In this document: piece after piece, positions 7,181 through 16,771 of the stretch
Layout: each line of letters starts with the position of its first letter
Numbering within the stretch: position 1 is the first letter of the stretch
Assembly: GCA_964016105.1 (NCBI GenBank)
Contig: CAXHEX010000001.1
Span: 124,001-188,000 of the forward strand
DNA length: 64,000 bases
Reading direction: 5' to 3'
Source: Ketobacter sp964016105
GTDB taxonomy: Bacteria > Pseudomonadota > Gammaproteobacteria > Pseudomonadales > Ketobacteraceae
Position numbers and translations under genes: made by a program
The notes under the pieces: model-generated
Databases searched by the model: none
Seen by the model: the letters and a program-made list of their open reading frames with translations, nothing else
What the model was told of the DNA's origin: nothing

Positions 7181-9388
7181 CTACATACTTACGTCTAAGG
7201 ATACGCCAACGGTTCTAGGTGTTCCCCAGGTAGCTAATGTGCCAGCGAACTGGGGCAATACTTGTGTATGGTATTCTTCATCCAAAAGGTTATCGGCAAA
7301 TAAACCAACAGTGTATCGCTCACTTGGATCAGTCCAGGCCACGCTGGCACTCAGTAAATCGTAAGCGTCCTGTTTGAACACATTGGACGAATCAAAATAA
7401 AAGCTCGAGGTATGGTAGAGAGTGCCGGATAGATCCAATGTGCCCTTATCCAGGTAGATTTGATAGTTGGCACCTAAAGTGGCAGTAAAATCTGGAGAAC
7501 GGGACATCTGATTACCGGACGCATCATCATCAACTGCAGCATAAAGTAAGTACGCATCGCCGCAGGCAACAAAATCCGTACACTGCACGTAGGGCTGAGA
7601 CTCAGTGAAAGTATCATATTCTGCGTCCAGGAAGGTTGCGCCAATATTAAAAGCAAAGTTATCCGTAACAGCATAACGCATCTGCATGTCCAAACCATTT
7701 ATGGTGGAATCGGCTGCGTTCTTAATAATAGTGAGTGTACCTTCGTAGGTGGCTATTTGAAGATTTTCATAGTCGTAGTAAAACAAAGCCGTCTCAACCA
7801 CTAGATTATCAGACCCGTGTTTATGACCAATCTCATAAGCTTTAATATTTTCAGGATCCACAGTGATATCACCGCTGGTATCACCGGCAATATTGAGGAT
7901 GCCAGATTTAAAGCCCTCAGCATAGGAAATGTAGACACTGGATTCGTCGTCCAACTCATACCGTAACGCCGCTCTGGGTGTTACCTCATCATAATCCAGC
8001 CCGGGTACCGCCACATTCTGTTGGGTGGCATCATCAAAATAATACGCATCAGTCTGTTTGTCTTTACTGTAGCGCACACCTAGGGTGAGAAACAGGTCAT
8101 CCAGAATGGCGTAGGTAGTATCTATAAATACGGCGATGGACTCCGCGGTAACTCCAGAACCTCCCGTTCGAGTAAATGCAGCTCCAGCTGGAGATTCCAG
8201 GTTATTAGGGTAGTCTGTCTCATCACTGAAATAGAACAACCCGGTGGTCCATTGCAAGGGGCCATCACTAGTGGAGGACAGTAAAAATTCTTGGGTAAAG
8301 ATCTCATCTGTGGTGGTAAAAATGTAGTGATAAATATCTAAAGCAGAAAAATCAAAGTCGTAATAATGGGTGGCGGTTTCGTCACGGTACTGAGTGTAGG
8401 AAGTTAACGTGGCGAAATCCAGGTCAACCTCCAATGTCAATTGATAGGCGTCGGATTCTGCCGTATAGCCCGGCTTATAATTGCTGGCCACTTTATAAGG
8501 CTCAGTGGTGTAGGGTTGGGGGATACCTGGAAATGCTCCAATTTCATATAATGACGCCGCAGTGGAATAGATTTGGCCATTGCCCTCGTATGCGTTAACC
8601 GCGATAACGCTGGGGTCATCCGCTTTGGCATGGGTATAGCGGAACAGGGCGCTGAGTCTATGAGAAAGATCCCAGCGCATTCCTAAACGCAAGGCATTGT
8701 TTTCGTATTGACCGTCATCGTCCGCCCCGGTGGTGATGTTATCAATGTAACCGTCACTGGTACGGTGAAGCGCGGCAATATCAAACGCCAAACTTTCACT
8801 TGGGCCACCGGTGAGATAGGCCTGATAGCGCTGGGTGTTGAAGCTACTGTAGGACACCCGCAGATCGGCACCTAGCTCGCTGGAAGGTTCGGATGTGGTC
8901 ACCAACACCGCCCCACCAGTGGAGTTACGCCCAAAAAGAGTACCCTGAGGCCCTTTCAAAACTTGCACGCTGTTAACATTGAGTAGCTCTGTATCCGCCA
9001 CCAAAGGATTTGGCGAATAGAATCCGTCGGTGTATAGGGCAACGTTAGCTCCAGCGCCCGCCACCACCACGGAAGATCCCACACCTCGAATGGTGGGTTG
9101 GGCATTGCCGCCAAGGAAATCAAAGCGCAGCCCCGGTGTTAGCTTCATAATATCACTGAGCTGTTGCACATCTCCCTGACCCAATTGTTCAGCTCCGATA
9201 GCGGTGACACTGATGGGTACGTCTACAGCGCTTTCACTGCGACGTTGAGCTGTGACCACCACCTCTTCGATAGCTGCATCACCGCTTGATTGGGCATTGG
9301 GTTCAGCTTGAGATTGATTAGAGCAAGCCATAAAAATGACTGAGGCGATGATTAGTTTTTGAGTCTGGGAATTAGGTGCAGGCGTCAT
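7181..9388 (-). CDS. TonB-dependent outer-membrane receptor
   Basis: The 735-residue protein has a signal peptide (residues 1-28, ending SQA). A plug domain follows: IEEVVVTAQRR as TonB box, DVPISVTAI, TIRGVGSS, then VLKGPQGTLFGRNSTGGAV. The rest is a beta-barrel ending in an even-strand GVSLDVSM terminus. It imports a large or scarce solute across the outer membrane using TonB energy. The VVVTAQRR/FGRNSTGG style is common among receptors for unknown organic ligands in marine proteobacteria; no siderophore-specific neighbour is present. The start ATG has GGGAGG upstream. It is transcribed alone. Confidence 0.93.
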   Translation of the reverse strand: MTPAPNSQTQKLIIASVIFMACSNQSQAEPNAQSSGDAAIEEVVVTAQRRSESAVDVPISVTAIGAEQLGQGDVQQLSDIMKLTPGLRFDFLGGNAQPTIRGVGSSVVVAGAGANVALYTDGFYSPNPLVADTELLNVNSVQVLKGPQGTLFGRNSTGGAVLVTTSEPSSELGADLRVSYSSFNTQRYQAYLTGGPSESLAFDIAALHRTSDGYIDNITTGADDDGQYENNALRLGMRWDLSHRLSALFRYTHAKADDPSVIAVNAYEGNGQIYSTAASLYEIGAFPGIPQPYTTEPYKVASNYKPGYTAESDAYQLTLEVDLDFATLTSYTQYRDETATHYYDFDFSALDIYHYIFTTTDEIFTQEFLLSSTSDGPLQWTTGLFYFSDETDYPNNLESPAGAAFTRTGGSGVTAESIAVFIDTTYAILDDLFLTLGVRYSKDKQTDAYYFDDATQQNVAVPGLDYDEVTPRAALRYELDDESSVYISYAEGFKSGILNIAGDTSGDITVDPENIKAYEIGHKHGSDNLVVETALFYYDYENLQIATYEGTLTIIKNAADSTINGLDMQMRYAVTDNFAFNIGATFLDAEYDTFTESQPYVQCTDFVACGDAYLLYAAVDDDASGNQMSRSPDFTATLGANYQIYLDKGTLDLSGTLYHTSSFYFDSSNVFKQDAYDLLSASVAWTDPSERYTVGLFADNLLDEEYHTQVLPQFAGTLATWGTPRTVGVSLDVSM

Positions 9389-9658
9389 TTGGCCTCCCTT
9401 TTTTATTATTTGTTTTATATGACGGAGGTGCTTAATTAGAAAACAACAGTGATTGACTAACCGGTCAAGATTAGATCATTAGCTCATTGATTTCAACGAA
9501 TCTGTCGCTACTGAACTATCGCTTTTCAAAATAATGAAACAAAACACAGCCAGGCTTAAGGCGCGTAGGCTCGACCCTCTAATTGGGCTCGGTAACTAAT
9601 GGCCAAATAATTGCAGGTATTTTGTTTCAAACTAAAAACGGGCGACTAGGAGCGAACA

Positions 9659-10084
9659 ATGATTTCAGCCAGTGTTTTACAGTGTATGAGCAAAGACTTT
9701 GCGAAAATCACGCCGGAAATGCCGGTGGCGGAAGCATCCGCCAAGTTAATTAAAAAAGCCTTATTGGGCGGACCAGTGACGGACGCTAGCGGCACGTTGG
9801 TGGGCTGGATTTCTGAGCAGGAATGTTTACAGGTAACGTTACAAGTGGTTTACCACAACACCAGAGTCGCTACGGTGAAAGATGTTATGCGCACAGAAGT
9901 ACTGTCTGTAACCGCAGATAGCGACCCATTGGAAATCGCCCAGCAAATGCTGCAAGCCAAGCCAAAGAGCTATCCCGTGGTGGACAGTGACTACAAAGTA
10001 CTTGGCGTGCTAACCCGAAGGCATATTCTGAACATGCTGGATGATAAACTGGTTGAAATGGCTCCGAATAGTAAAACCAAGTAA
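9659..10084 (+). CDS. Twin CBS-domain protein
   Basis: The 141-residue protein consists of two CBS motifs (about residues 5-60 and 72-130) and nothing else. The repeats are seen in the phrases CMSKDFAKITPEMPVAEA and VMRTEVLSVTADSDPLEIAQQML. Stand-alone CBS pairs bind adenine nucleotides and act as energy sensors for partners in trans; no partner is evident here. ATG 9659 has AGGAG 8 bases upstream. It converges on the esterase gene with 20 bp between stops. Confidence 0.88.
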   Translation: MISASVLQCMSKDFAKITPEMPVAEASAKLIKKALLGGPVTDASGTLVGWISEQECLQVTLQVVYHNTRVATVKDVMRTEVLSVTADSDPLEIAQQMLQAKPKSYPVVDSDYKVLGVLTRRHILNMLDDKLVEMAPNSKTK

Positions 10085-10104
10085 ATGAATTTAGAAAGCA
10101 ATAT

Positions 10105-10872
10105 TCACTGCCTGGTGAGGTAAGCCCAAATACTAGAATTTATTCTATTTGCATCCTGGTAATACCAGTGAGTGTGGTTTTCTAGAATATAAATGTCCGA
10201 TTGCACTCCAATGCTAGTCAACCATCGGCTAGTTTGACGAGCAGAATCTATGGAGAAAATATGATCACTGTCACCGATAAATAGACCTACTTTCATACTT
10301 GTTGGTTTATTTTTAACACCTGATCCAACCTTCTTGGGTAAAGTTCCGCCGTGGACTGCAACCCGGTCAAAATATGCTTGATTGTTGGCACCTTCCCAGA
10401 TTGCTTTTGCGGCCCCATTGGAATGCCCAAAAACATAAATATGGGAATGGGAGCGTTCTGATTTAAGCTCAACATCAACTACCACTTTTTTAAAAAGTTG
10501 AAGATCACTGTTTTTGATACTCCAATTTTTGTTAATGCCGTTGGGTGCCACAATGACAAAGCCATACTTATCTGCGATCTTGCGCCAAGTATCAATCATG
10601 GATAAGCCAGTTCGACCTGCACCATGCAGTGCCAGCAGAAAAGGTAAACTGGTCTCTTTGGAAGCACTATCTGGTACATAGTAGTAATACGTTCTTAATT
10701 GATCGTTTAACCTAATCGAACCTGAGGCTGCTCCAGTAAATATAGGAGAATAATGAAACTGCTTGAGAGACTTGTCCGTTAGCGCTAAGTTCACTGTGTA
10801 CTCAGCCCCAAAAACCGTTAAAGATACCGAAGTTAGTAGAACTAATAAGATAGTTTGTAGTATTTCTTTCAA
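10105..10872 (-). CDS. Secreted alpha/beta-hydrolase, PHB-depolymerase/feruloyl-esterase-like
   Basis: The 255-residue protein has a signal peptide (residues 1-23, ending VFG-A). The fold starts with LPFLLALHGAG (oxyanion region). The nucleophile is in FGHSNGAA (S151), an acid is likely in GDSDHIF (D203), and the histidine is in ENHTHWY (H233 or H235). This layout is that of the short secreted esterases related to PHB depolymerases and feruloyl esterases. The substrate is not identifiable. It is shorter than typical catalytic-plus-binding-domain depolymerases, with no binding domain. The 252-bp gap upstream, shared with the P450 gene, shows no recognisable site. Confidence 0.78.
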   Translation of the reverse strand: MKEILQTILLVLLTSVSLTVFGAEYTVNLALTDKSLKQFHYSPIFTGAASGSIRLNDQLRTYYYYVPDSASKETSLPFLLALHGAGRTGLSMIDTWRKIADKYGFVIVAPNGINKNWSIKNSDLQLFKKVVVDVELKSERSHSHIYVFGHSNGAAKAIWEGANNQAYFDRVAVHGGTLPKKVGSGVKNKPTSMKVGLFIGDSDHIFSIDSARQTSRWLTSIGVQSDIYILENHTHWYYQDANRINSSIWAYLTRQ

Positions 10873-11124
10873 TTAAAAATACATCTATTGCTGAAGGTGT
10901 ATGTCACTTTTTGCCATAAACCGTAGCATGTTATCAAAATCTCAGCCCTACGTCGGTCCGGATTTCTATATTACTCGCTTTTTACTCGTCGAATTTAAGC
11001 TGATAATGCTGACAAACTCAATGCTTGCTGCTTGCGCAACATAACCCGATGATAGAAGATGATGGGAGGCAGTTACTTTATCTCATAAAATGTCTATCGA
11101 CCACTGGACTAAGGCGATGAATTT

Positions 11125-12465
11125 ATGCACAAAGGCGAAAGCACACTAAGCCCAAAAGAAACCCATTCTGATTCTTTGCCGCCGCTGGTACCGGGTTTAC
11201 CTTATCTGGGCAATGCACTTCAGCTTGGCGCCGATCCAGTTCGGTTTGCAGTGAATAACTACCACGCCCATGGGCCAATATTCCGAGCAAAAATCCCCGG
11301 AAGAGAAATCTATTTCCTTGCCGGGAAAGAAGCAAACGATTTAGCTAAAAAACGAGATGAAGAGATATTTACCAACGCTGAAATGTTCAAGCAGTTCAGA
11401 GAACAAATCGGACCAGGGCTAAGCTCAATTGAACCTGATGCACACGCTCACATGCGGAAGCTGATCAGATCAGCTTACACACGCAATAATGTTAGCGACC
11501 AAATCGACACCCTCACTCAGGTAGTAGACAATTTTTTTGATACTCTCAAAGTAGGCGACAGTTTCGACGTTTTTTCCGCCATGCAGAGGATCGTGACTAC
11601 CCAGCTGGGTTGCGTTCTGTTTGATGTACCCCCTGGCGAATACTTTCCAGCACTACGAACTTATATGAAGACCATAACGGAAGTTGCTATATTCAGAACA
11701 CGTCCGCAGTGGGTTTTTCGTTTACCCTTTTATAAAAATGCGCGAAAGCGCTCCATGGAAATGGCTGACCTGGTGCTCCAGCAGCTGCAATCTAAGAAGG
11801 CAGGAGTGGATCGGAAACAAACCAGCATCGATATTCTTCTAAAAAACAATGACCACAAAGGCAATGCTTATACTCATCAGCACCTGATTAGTGAAGCACT
11901 GGGCCCCTATTTGGCAGGGCAAGATACCGTGGCAGGCACCTTGAGTTTTACTTTTTATACTGCACACAAATACGGGAATGTTACTGACCGGCTTAGTAAC
12001 GAAGCCAGAGCCATTTTTTCTCCCCAAATGTCAGCAGGAGATCTGCGAAAGCTTGATGATTTCCATAAACTCATCAAAGAGACCATGCGTCTTTATCCTG
12101 TAGGTGCATTTATGCCACGTCACGCCAGTAAGAATTTTGAGTTCAAGGGCTACCTTATCCCCGCTGGAAGCGCAGTTTATTCTGCCACTTCAGTTGTGCA
12201 TTTCTTACCGGAGAACTACGCAGACCCCTTTACCTTTGACATTGATCGTCCACCAGGACCCGGCGGAAGTTTTGCACCGTACGGGGTGGGGAACTATGCC
12301 TGCGCCGGAGCGGGAATAGCAGACATTCAACTTATGGTAACTATGGCAGCGCTTATGAGGCGTGGACGTTTTGAATTAGATCCCAAGGATTACCAATTGA
12401 AGATCGCCACTATGCCGGTGCCGAATCCGGGAAGATACAAGCTGAAGTTGGTGGAGCGATACTAG
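11125..12465 (+). CDS. Cytochrome P450
   Basis: The 446-residue soluble-type P450 has no N-terminal membrane anchor. The I-helix oxygen motif is AGQDT (264-268), the K-helix ETMR is at 319-322, and the heme-ligand Cys is C393 in PYGVGNYACAG. The heme loop has Tyr where most families have Phe, a minor variation. It inserts one oxygen atom into an unknown substrate using electrons from a ferredoxin or reductase, and none is encoded next to it. ATG 11125 has AAGG about 11 bases upstream; the ribosome-binding site is weak. Its stop lies inside a hairpin (12462-12487). Confidence 0.9.
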   Translation: MHKGESTLSPKETHSDSLPPLVPGLPYLGNALQLGADPVRFAVNNYHAHGPIFRAKIPGREIYFLAGKEANDLAKKRDEEIFTNAEMFKQFREQIGPGLSSIEPDAHAHMRKLIRSAYTRNNVSDQIDTLTQVVDNFFDTLKVGDSFDVFSAMQRIVTTQLGCVLFDVPPGEYFPALRTYMKTITEVAIFRTRPQWVFRLPFYKNARKRSMEMADLVLQQLQSKKAGVDRKQTSIDILLKNNDHKGNAYTHQHLISEALGPYLAGQDTVAGTLSFTFYTAHKYGNVTDRLSNEARAIFSPQMSAGDLRKLDDFHKLIKETMRLYPVGAFMPRHASKNFEFKGYLIPAGSAVYSATSVVHFLPENYADPFTFDIDRPPGPGGSFAPYGVGNYACAGAGIADIQLMVTMAALMRRGRFELDPKDYQLKIATMPVPNPGRYKLKLVERY

Positions 12466-12487
12466 GGTTCTTTTACTACAACCCTAG
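12462..12487. terminator. Stem-loop between convergent genes (possible terminator)
   Basis: CTAGGGTT (12462-12469) pairs perfectly with AACCCTAG (12480-12487) around a 10-base loop. It overlaps the P450 stop codon. No T tract follows on either strand, so termination is uncertain. Confidence 0.4.
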
Positions 12488-12522
12488 AGCACTCCCTTAT
12501 CAGCCGCTGTATCTAATTCTCG

Positions 12523-13251
12523 CTAACGGGTACTGGCCAGCACCTGTCGATCCAATTCCTGAGTCAATTCCCCGGGCAACTGTAACGCTGCAGAGAGTTG
12601 ATCCAGCCAGGCTCTCTCCATGGGGTTCTGATCGTCGATAATAACAGCGCTGACCAGGTAGATCTCCCTTGCAGCCTGGGGCGAGTCTGCCTGTTGAGCC
12701 AGAGCGGCGGCATCCAAGGGTGCATCGAACTGCCGCTGAATCCAGGCCTGAAGCTCATCATCGGGGCCTAACTTTTCAATTTCCTGTGTCAGTAAAGTAC
12801 GTTCGTCAGCGTCGATATGGCCATCGGCCCGGGCAGCCATAATCATGGCTTGTAGAATCTCCAAGCCCCGCCGCTGTTCCGCTTGACCCTGCAATTGTTC
12901 AATGGGCTGGCCCTGGGGCACATTGGCAGGGGCTCCCTGCTGCGCCGCAGCTCCTTCCTGATAATTTTGATAGGCTTTCCAGGCAAGTACGCCTACGCCG
13001 GCTAAGGCACCGTATTTCAGGGCCTTTTTGCCCATTTTTCGGCCCCGCTTTGATCCCACCATAAGCCCAAGGGCACCGCCGCCCAGCAGGCTTTTTAGAT
13101 CTATACCACCTGAGTTACTTTGGCTACCCGAAAGCTGGGACGAAAGACTCTGAACCACTTGATTCACATCCAGATTACCGGTGGAACGGTTTGCGCTGGA
13201 TTGACCGGAAGATTGCTGTAACAGCTGATTGAGGATTGAAGATACGTTCAT
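12523..13251 (-). CDS. DUF533 / TerB-like protein (YebE family)
   Basis: The 242-residue protein starts with a Ser/Gln-rich low-complexity stretch (NQLLQQSSGQSS...). A short glycine-rich membrane segment follows (about residues 52-90, LLGGGALGLMVGSKRG...). After a Gln/Pro linker comes a helical TerB-like domain (about residues 125-240) with the DGHIDADERTLL motif that could bind a metal. YebE homologues are inner-membrane proteins of unknown function linked to envelope stress in enterics. It is a single gene converging on the P450. Confidence 0.82.
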   Translation of the reverse strand: MNVSSILNQLLQQSSGQSSANRSTGNLDVNQVVQSLSSQLSGSQSNSGGIDLKSLLGGGALGLMVGSKRGRKMGKKALKYGALAGVGVLAWKAYQNYQEGAAAQQGAPANVPQGQPIEQLQGQAEQRRGLEILQAMIMAARADGHIDADERTLLTQEIEKLGPDDELQAWIQRQFDAPLDAAALAQQADSPQAAREIYLVSAVIIDDQNPMERAWLDQLSAALQLPGELTQELDRQVLASTR

Positions 13252-13461
13252 AATCGTGGGCCCACTTGTAAAGATTCAATTTTTAGACAGTCAGCGAGCA
13301 GAGTTGTTTCATACAATCCACGGCCTCTTTTGAGCACACGATGAATTGCATCTATCTGTAGTGCTACTTCGCCCACTTGCCATTGGTTGAGTTGCAACCT
13401 ATTTTCAAGTTAATCTGTCGGGCTCTTATGGCACATAGTAACCCGCATTAAGGAATGCAGT

Positions 13462-14763
13462 ATGCTCGGCAAAGCCTACGATTACATCACCGGCGATGAA
13501 GACGCAAGGGTCTGTAAAGACATTCCCGATGAAAGCTGTAATGACCAACCTCGTAATTTTTTCGCCTATTTGGTTTCTAATGTATTCACCAAAATTGCCG
13601 ACGAGCTGTGTAGCGCCAGAATTGTCTTTCCCTGGTTGATCGGCGCCTTGGGCGCACCGGCTGTGTTCGCTGGTTTTTTAGTTCCCATTCGGGAAGCAGG
13701 GGTTTTGCTACCCCAACTGTTTGTGGCCGCTTATATACGCAGCATTGCTATCCGCAAATGGGTATGGGTAGTAGGCGGTGTCCTATCCGCCATGGCCATG
13801 TTACTCATTACCTTGAGCGTTAATGCCGTAGAGGGTGTAGTGGCAGGCTGGGTCATCATTGGCTTACTCACTATCTACAGTTTAGCCCGAGGAATCTGTT
13901 CAGTTTCAGCAAAAGATGTGATTGGCAAAACCATATCTAAGTCCCGTCGCGGTGCCCTGATGGGAACCAGTGCTAGTGTGGCGGGCTTTGCCACTATGAT
14001 TATCGGACTGGTGGTGGAAGTTTTTTTTAACCAGCGGGAAGATAGCTCTTTATTCCTCATGTTGTTGGCTGGGTCGGTCTTGTTTTACCTGCTTTCGGTA
14101 CTATTTTTTGCACTGATTAAAGAAGCTCCTGGCGCCACAGACGGCGGCGGGAATGCCATTTCCGATGCCATTAAGTCCATGGGTATTATCAAGAGTGACA
14201 AACCCTTTCGACGCTTTCTATTCGCCAGAACCCTGTTACTGAGCATTGCATTGGCTCCCCCGTTTTACGTTTTGCTCGCCCAACAAAATGGGGTAGAGCT
14301 CAGTGGCCTGGGTATTTTAATTATCGCAAGCGGTCTAGCCAGCATGGTCAGTGCCCCCATCTGGGGAAAACTCAGCGACCGTTCCAGCCGCCAAGTTATG
14401 GCCCTATCGGCTCTGCTCACCGGCGTGCTGGGTGTTGCAGTGAGTGGAATGGCACTGACGGATATCTACAGTTTTGATCACAAGTGGGATATCGCCGTGA
14501 TGTTTTTCCTGATCGCCACTTTCCACGGCGGCGCCCGGCTTGGCCGCAAAACCTACCTGGTTGACATGGCCAACGCCGACAATCGCTCCACTTACGTGGC
14601 TGTGAGCAATACCTTTATTGGCTTGTTTATGCTGGCAGCAGGTGGTGTGGGTTGGTTAGGTGATATTTATGGCGTACCGATTGTTATCGGAGTATTGGCC
14701 GTGGTGGCCCTAGCTGGGAGCTTTTATATCTTAAGAATTGAAGAAGTGAGTGAGGGGGAATAA
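13462..14763 (+). CDS. MFS-family transporter
   Basis: The 433-residue protein has about 12 hydrophobic helices. Typical MFS loops are visible: RSIAIRKWVW after helix 2 and GKLSDRSSRQVM after helix 8. The N-terminus is a 50-residue cytoplasmic stretch rich in Asp and Cys before the first helix, longer than usual. The substrate is unknown. The stop codon TAA directly abuts the ATG of the nitroreductase gene (14764), so the two are translationally coupled. AAGGAA precedes the ATG. Confidence 0.85.
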   Translation: MLGKAYDYITGDEDARVCKDIPDESCNDQPRNFFAYLVSNVFTKIADELCSARIVFPWLIGALGAPAVFAGFLVPIREAGVLLPQLFVAAYIRSIAIRKWVWVVGGVLSAMAMLLITLSVNAVEGVVAGWVIIGLLTIYSLARGICSVSAKDVIGKTISKSRRGALMGTSASVAGFATMIIGLVVEVFFNQREDSSLFLMLLAGSVLFYLLSVLFFALIKEAPGATDGGGNAISDAIKSMGIIKSDKPFRRFLFARTLLLSIALAPPFYVLLAQQNGVELSGLGILIIASGLASMVSAPIWGKLSDRSSRQVMALSALLTGVLGVAVSGMALTDIYSFDHKWDIAVMFFLIATFHGGARLGRKTYLVDMANADNRSTYVAVSNTFIGLFMLAAGGVGWLGDIYGVPIVIGVLAVVALAGSFYILRIEEVSEGE

Positions 14764-15480
14764 ATGGACATCATAGAAGCATTACATACTAGACGCAGTA
14801 TTCGTCAATTCAAAAACACGCCTATACCAGAAGAAGTGCTCAATAGAGTTATTGAAAACGCACTGCAATCGCCCAGTAATTCCAATTCCCAACCCTACCG
14901 CATCGCAGTAGCCACCGGTGAGACCTGCAATGAAATACGCGAAGAACTTACCAAGAAGTACCAAAAAGCTAGCGTGATTCAAACCAAGCCTCTACCCATC
15001 AAAGCCACACAAGCGGTATTACAAGGTGTGGTTCCCGATGGCGACTTTAACCCTGTCATTAAATACCCACCGGAACTTCAACAACGCAAGTTTGTTTGCG
15101 GGATGGGCCTGTACGAAACTTTGGGAATCGACCGCAAAGACAAGGCGGCGAGGGAAAGGCAGATGCTGCGTAACTTTGAATTTTTCGATGCACCAGCGGC
15201 GATCTTTATGTTCATCAACTCCAAGCTAGACCGCTACGCTGCCCTGGACGGGGGCATTTTTATGCAGTCTCTGATGCTATCAGCTCTTAATGAAGGCTTG
15301 GGCACCTGCGCCCAAGGCGCTCTGGCTATCTGGGGCGGGCCCGTGCGCAAACGATTCAAAGTAGACAAAGGCTATAAGTTAATTTGCGGCCTTTCCATTG
15401 GCTATCCGGAAGATCATGCGGTAAATCAGTATGCACCGGAAAAGCGAACCGTGGACAGTGTTTGTTTAAAAATAAAGTAG
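14764..15480 (+). CDS. Nitroreductase family protein
   Basis: The 238-residue FMN enzyme has the family start IIEALHTRRSIRQFKNTPIPEE and the FMN-binding SPSNSNSQPYR. The C-terminal NEGLGTCAQGA and KLICGLSIGYPED segments complete it. It reduces nitro groups, quinones or enones with NAD(P)H. It starts immediately after the MFS stop with no spacer, and its ribosome-binding site (GAGGGGG) is inside the MFS 3' end. The tight coupling suggests that the two proteins handle the same compound. Confidence 0.88.
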   Translation: MDIIEALHTRRSIRQFKNTPIPEEVLNRVIENALQSPSNSNSQPYRIAVATGETCNEIREELTKKYQKASVIQTKPLPIKATQAVLQGVVPDGDFNPVIKYPPELQQRKFVCGMGLYETLGIDRKDKAARERQMLRNFEFFDAPAAIFMFINSKLDRYAALDGGIFMQSLMLSALNEGLGTCAQGALAIWGGPVRKRFKVDKGYKLICGLSIGYPEDHAVNQYAPEKRTVDSVCLKIK

Positions 15481-15498
15481 CCCATCTATCCCATACTG

Positions 15499-16071
15499 CT
15501 AGTCAGCGAAAATGGATAACCTTAACGCGTTCACAACATTGGCCACCTGATGGGGTGTGCCGGTGGCGCGCTGAGTGATCAGCGCACCCTGTAACGCAGA
15601 TACGGTTAATTGAGCCAATGTCACCGCATCATCCTGCCTTTTAATTTCACCCTGTTGCTGACCCTGTTGAAAAACCTGGGCAAGCATCCGTTTATGGTCT
15701 TCAAAAAACGCCCGCACTTCCAGCTGCATTGGTTCCGGTAACGCGAAAAATTCCCCACCCAAAGCGCCGCACAAACAAATCTTGTTTTCCGTCGCCGCAA
15801 ATTCCATAAAAGGCAGACAATAGAAGTCAAAAGCCTGCTGCGAAGTTTTAATACCACTGGCAAAAAATTGCTCTGCCATGGTATTCATTTGTTCCCGGTA
15901 GCGCTTAACCACCGCGCAGCCTAAAGCGGCCTTAGAGGGAAAATGATGCACAATACTGGGCTTGCGAATGTCAACTAATTCAGCAATATGGTTAAAACTG
16001 ATGGCATTGTAACCCTGGGTTTGAATAAGCTCCTGGGTCACGTCCAGGATTCGATCGGCGGTGCTGGTCAA
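15499..16071 (-). CDS. TetR-family repressor
   Basis: The 190-residue protein has an N-terminal helix-turn-helix (residues 5-50: RILDVTQELIQTQGYNAIS ... KPSIVHHFPSKAAL) and a C-terminal ligand domain. The start is TTG at 16071; the upstream frame has a stop before any ATG, and the ribosome-binding site is poor. It lies 110 bp downstream of the MAPEG gene on the same strand. The best operator candidate is the 20-bp palindrome at 16663-16682 ahead of MAPEG, implying an autoregulated MAPEG-tetR operon. The inducer is unknown; several conserved cysteines in the C-terminal half could sense electrophiles. Confidence 0.86.
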   Translation of the reverse strand: MTSTADRILDVTQELIQTQGYNAISFNHIAELVDIRKPSIVHHFPSKAALGCAVVKRYREQMNTMAEQFFASGIKTSQQAFDFYCLPFMEFAATENKICLCGALGGEFFALPEPMQLEVRAFFEDHKRMLAQVFQQGQQQGEIKRQDDAVTLAQLTVSALQGALITQRATGTPHQVANVVNALRLSIFAD

Positions 16072-16181
16072 CGGAATGTCGCTACGGCTATAAGTGAAAG
16101 GTCAATGAAGCGTAAGATAAAGCTTCCGTAGAACTTTGTATAGCCGCAGCGCAGTAGAACTGTGCATTAACTACACCGGCG

Positions 16182-16595
16182 CTACACTACACCCAACACT
16201 GCCAATGCCAGAATCAGCTGGCAAACGACACCTACCGAGAAAGCCAAGGTGCGAATCCCTGGCACGCCAAAGGTGTATACCAAGTAATGCACTACCCGAG
16301 CAAAAAAATACACCATGGCCACCGTTGCAGTAAGCACCGTTCCCGTACCGGTGATATGCACCACTAAGGCAAGAGGCGCGAACACCACCAAATTCTCCAC
16401 CCCGTTAGCATGAGCCGCCTTCATCCGTTGGGCCCAGGCTGCTTTCGGTTTCAAATTAGGATTGGGATCTAATGCTGCACCCCCTATACCAATCTCCAGC
16501 AACCGATTCGCTATATAGGGAAACCAGCACAAGCCCGTAAAAAGCGCCGTTAATGTAAGCCAAAAAAGCTCGTTACTCATTGATATATCGTCCAT
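16182..16595 (-). CDS. MAPEG-family membrane protein
   Basis: The 137-residue protein has four hydrophobic helices. The MAPEG signature RMKAAHANGVENLVVFAP (about residues 57-74) and the FFARVVHYLVYTFGVPGIRT stretch are present. Human and bacterial MAPEG proteins are trimeric glutathione-dependent transferases or peroxidases of the inner membrane. It is probably the main target of the TetR regulator downstream. Start ATG 16595 has no strong ribosome-binding site; a second ATG five codons on is possible. Confidence 0.88.
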   Translation of the reverse strand: MDDISMSNELFWLTLTALFTGLCWFPYIANRLLEIGIGGAALDPNPNLKPKAAWAQRMKAAHANGVENLVVFAPLALVVHITGTGTVLTATVAMVYFFARVVHYLVYTFGVPGIRTLAFSVGVVCQLILALAVLGVV

Positions 16596-16662
16596 TTTTA
16601 CTCTGTAGCCCCCGTGTTATGTTGGTGAATGATGTAAGCCCTGTCTAAACTCACCAACACAC

Positions 16663-16682
16663 TCTACCTAACGGTAGGTAGA
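16663..16682. promoter_or_regulatory. TetR-type palindromic operator upstream of MAPEG-tetR
   Basis: TCTACCTA (16663-16670), a 4-base ACGG centre and TAGGTAGA (16675-16682) form perfect 8-bp arms. The site lies 68-87 bp upstream of the MAPEG start, where a promoter is expected. A palindrome of this size is typical of TetR-family operators. Assignment to the TetR gene two positions downstream is inferred from context. Confidence 0.62.
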
Positions 16683-16771
16683 TACGTCAAGCGCGAAAAA
16701 GACGAATTCGGAACGTCACGATAATAACGCCATAGAAAGATCTCACCCAAACTGAGACGGCGAGTAACACT

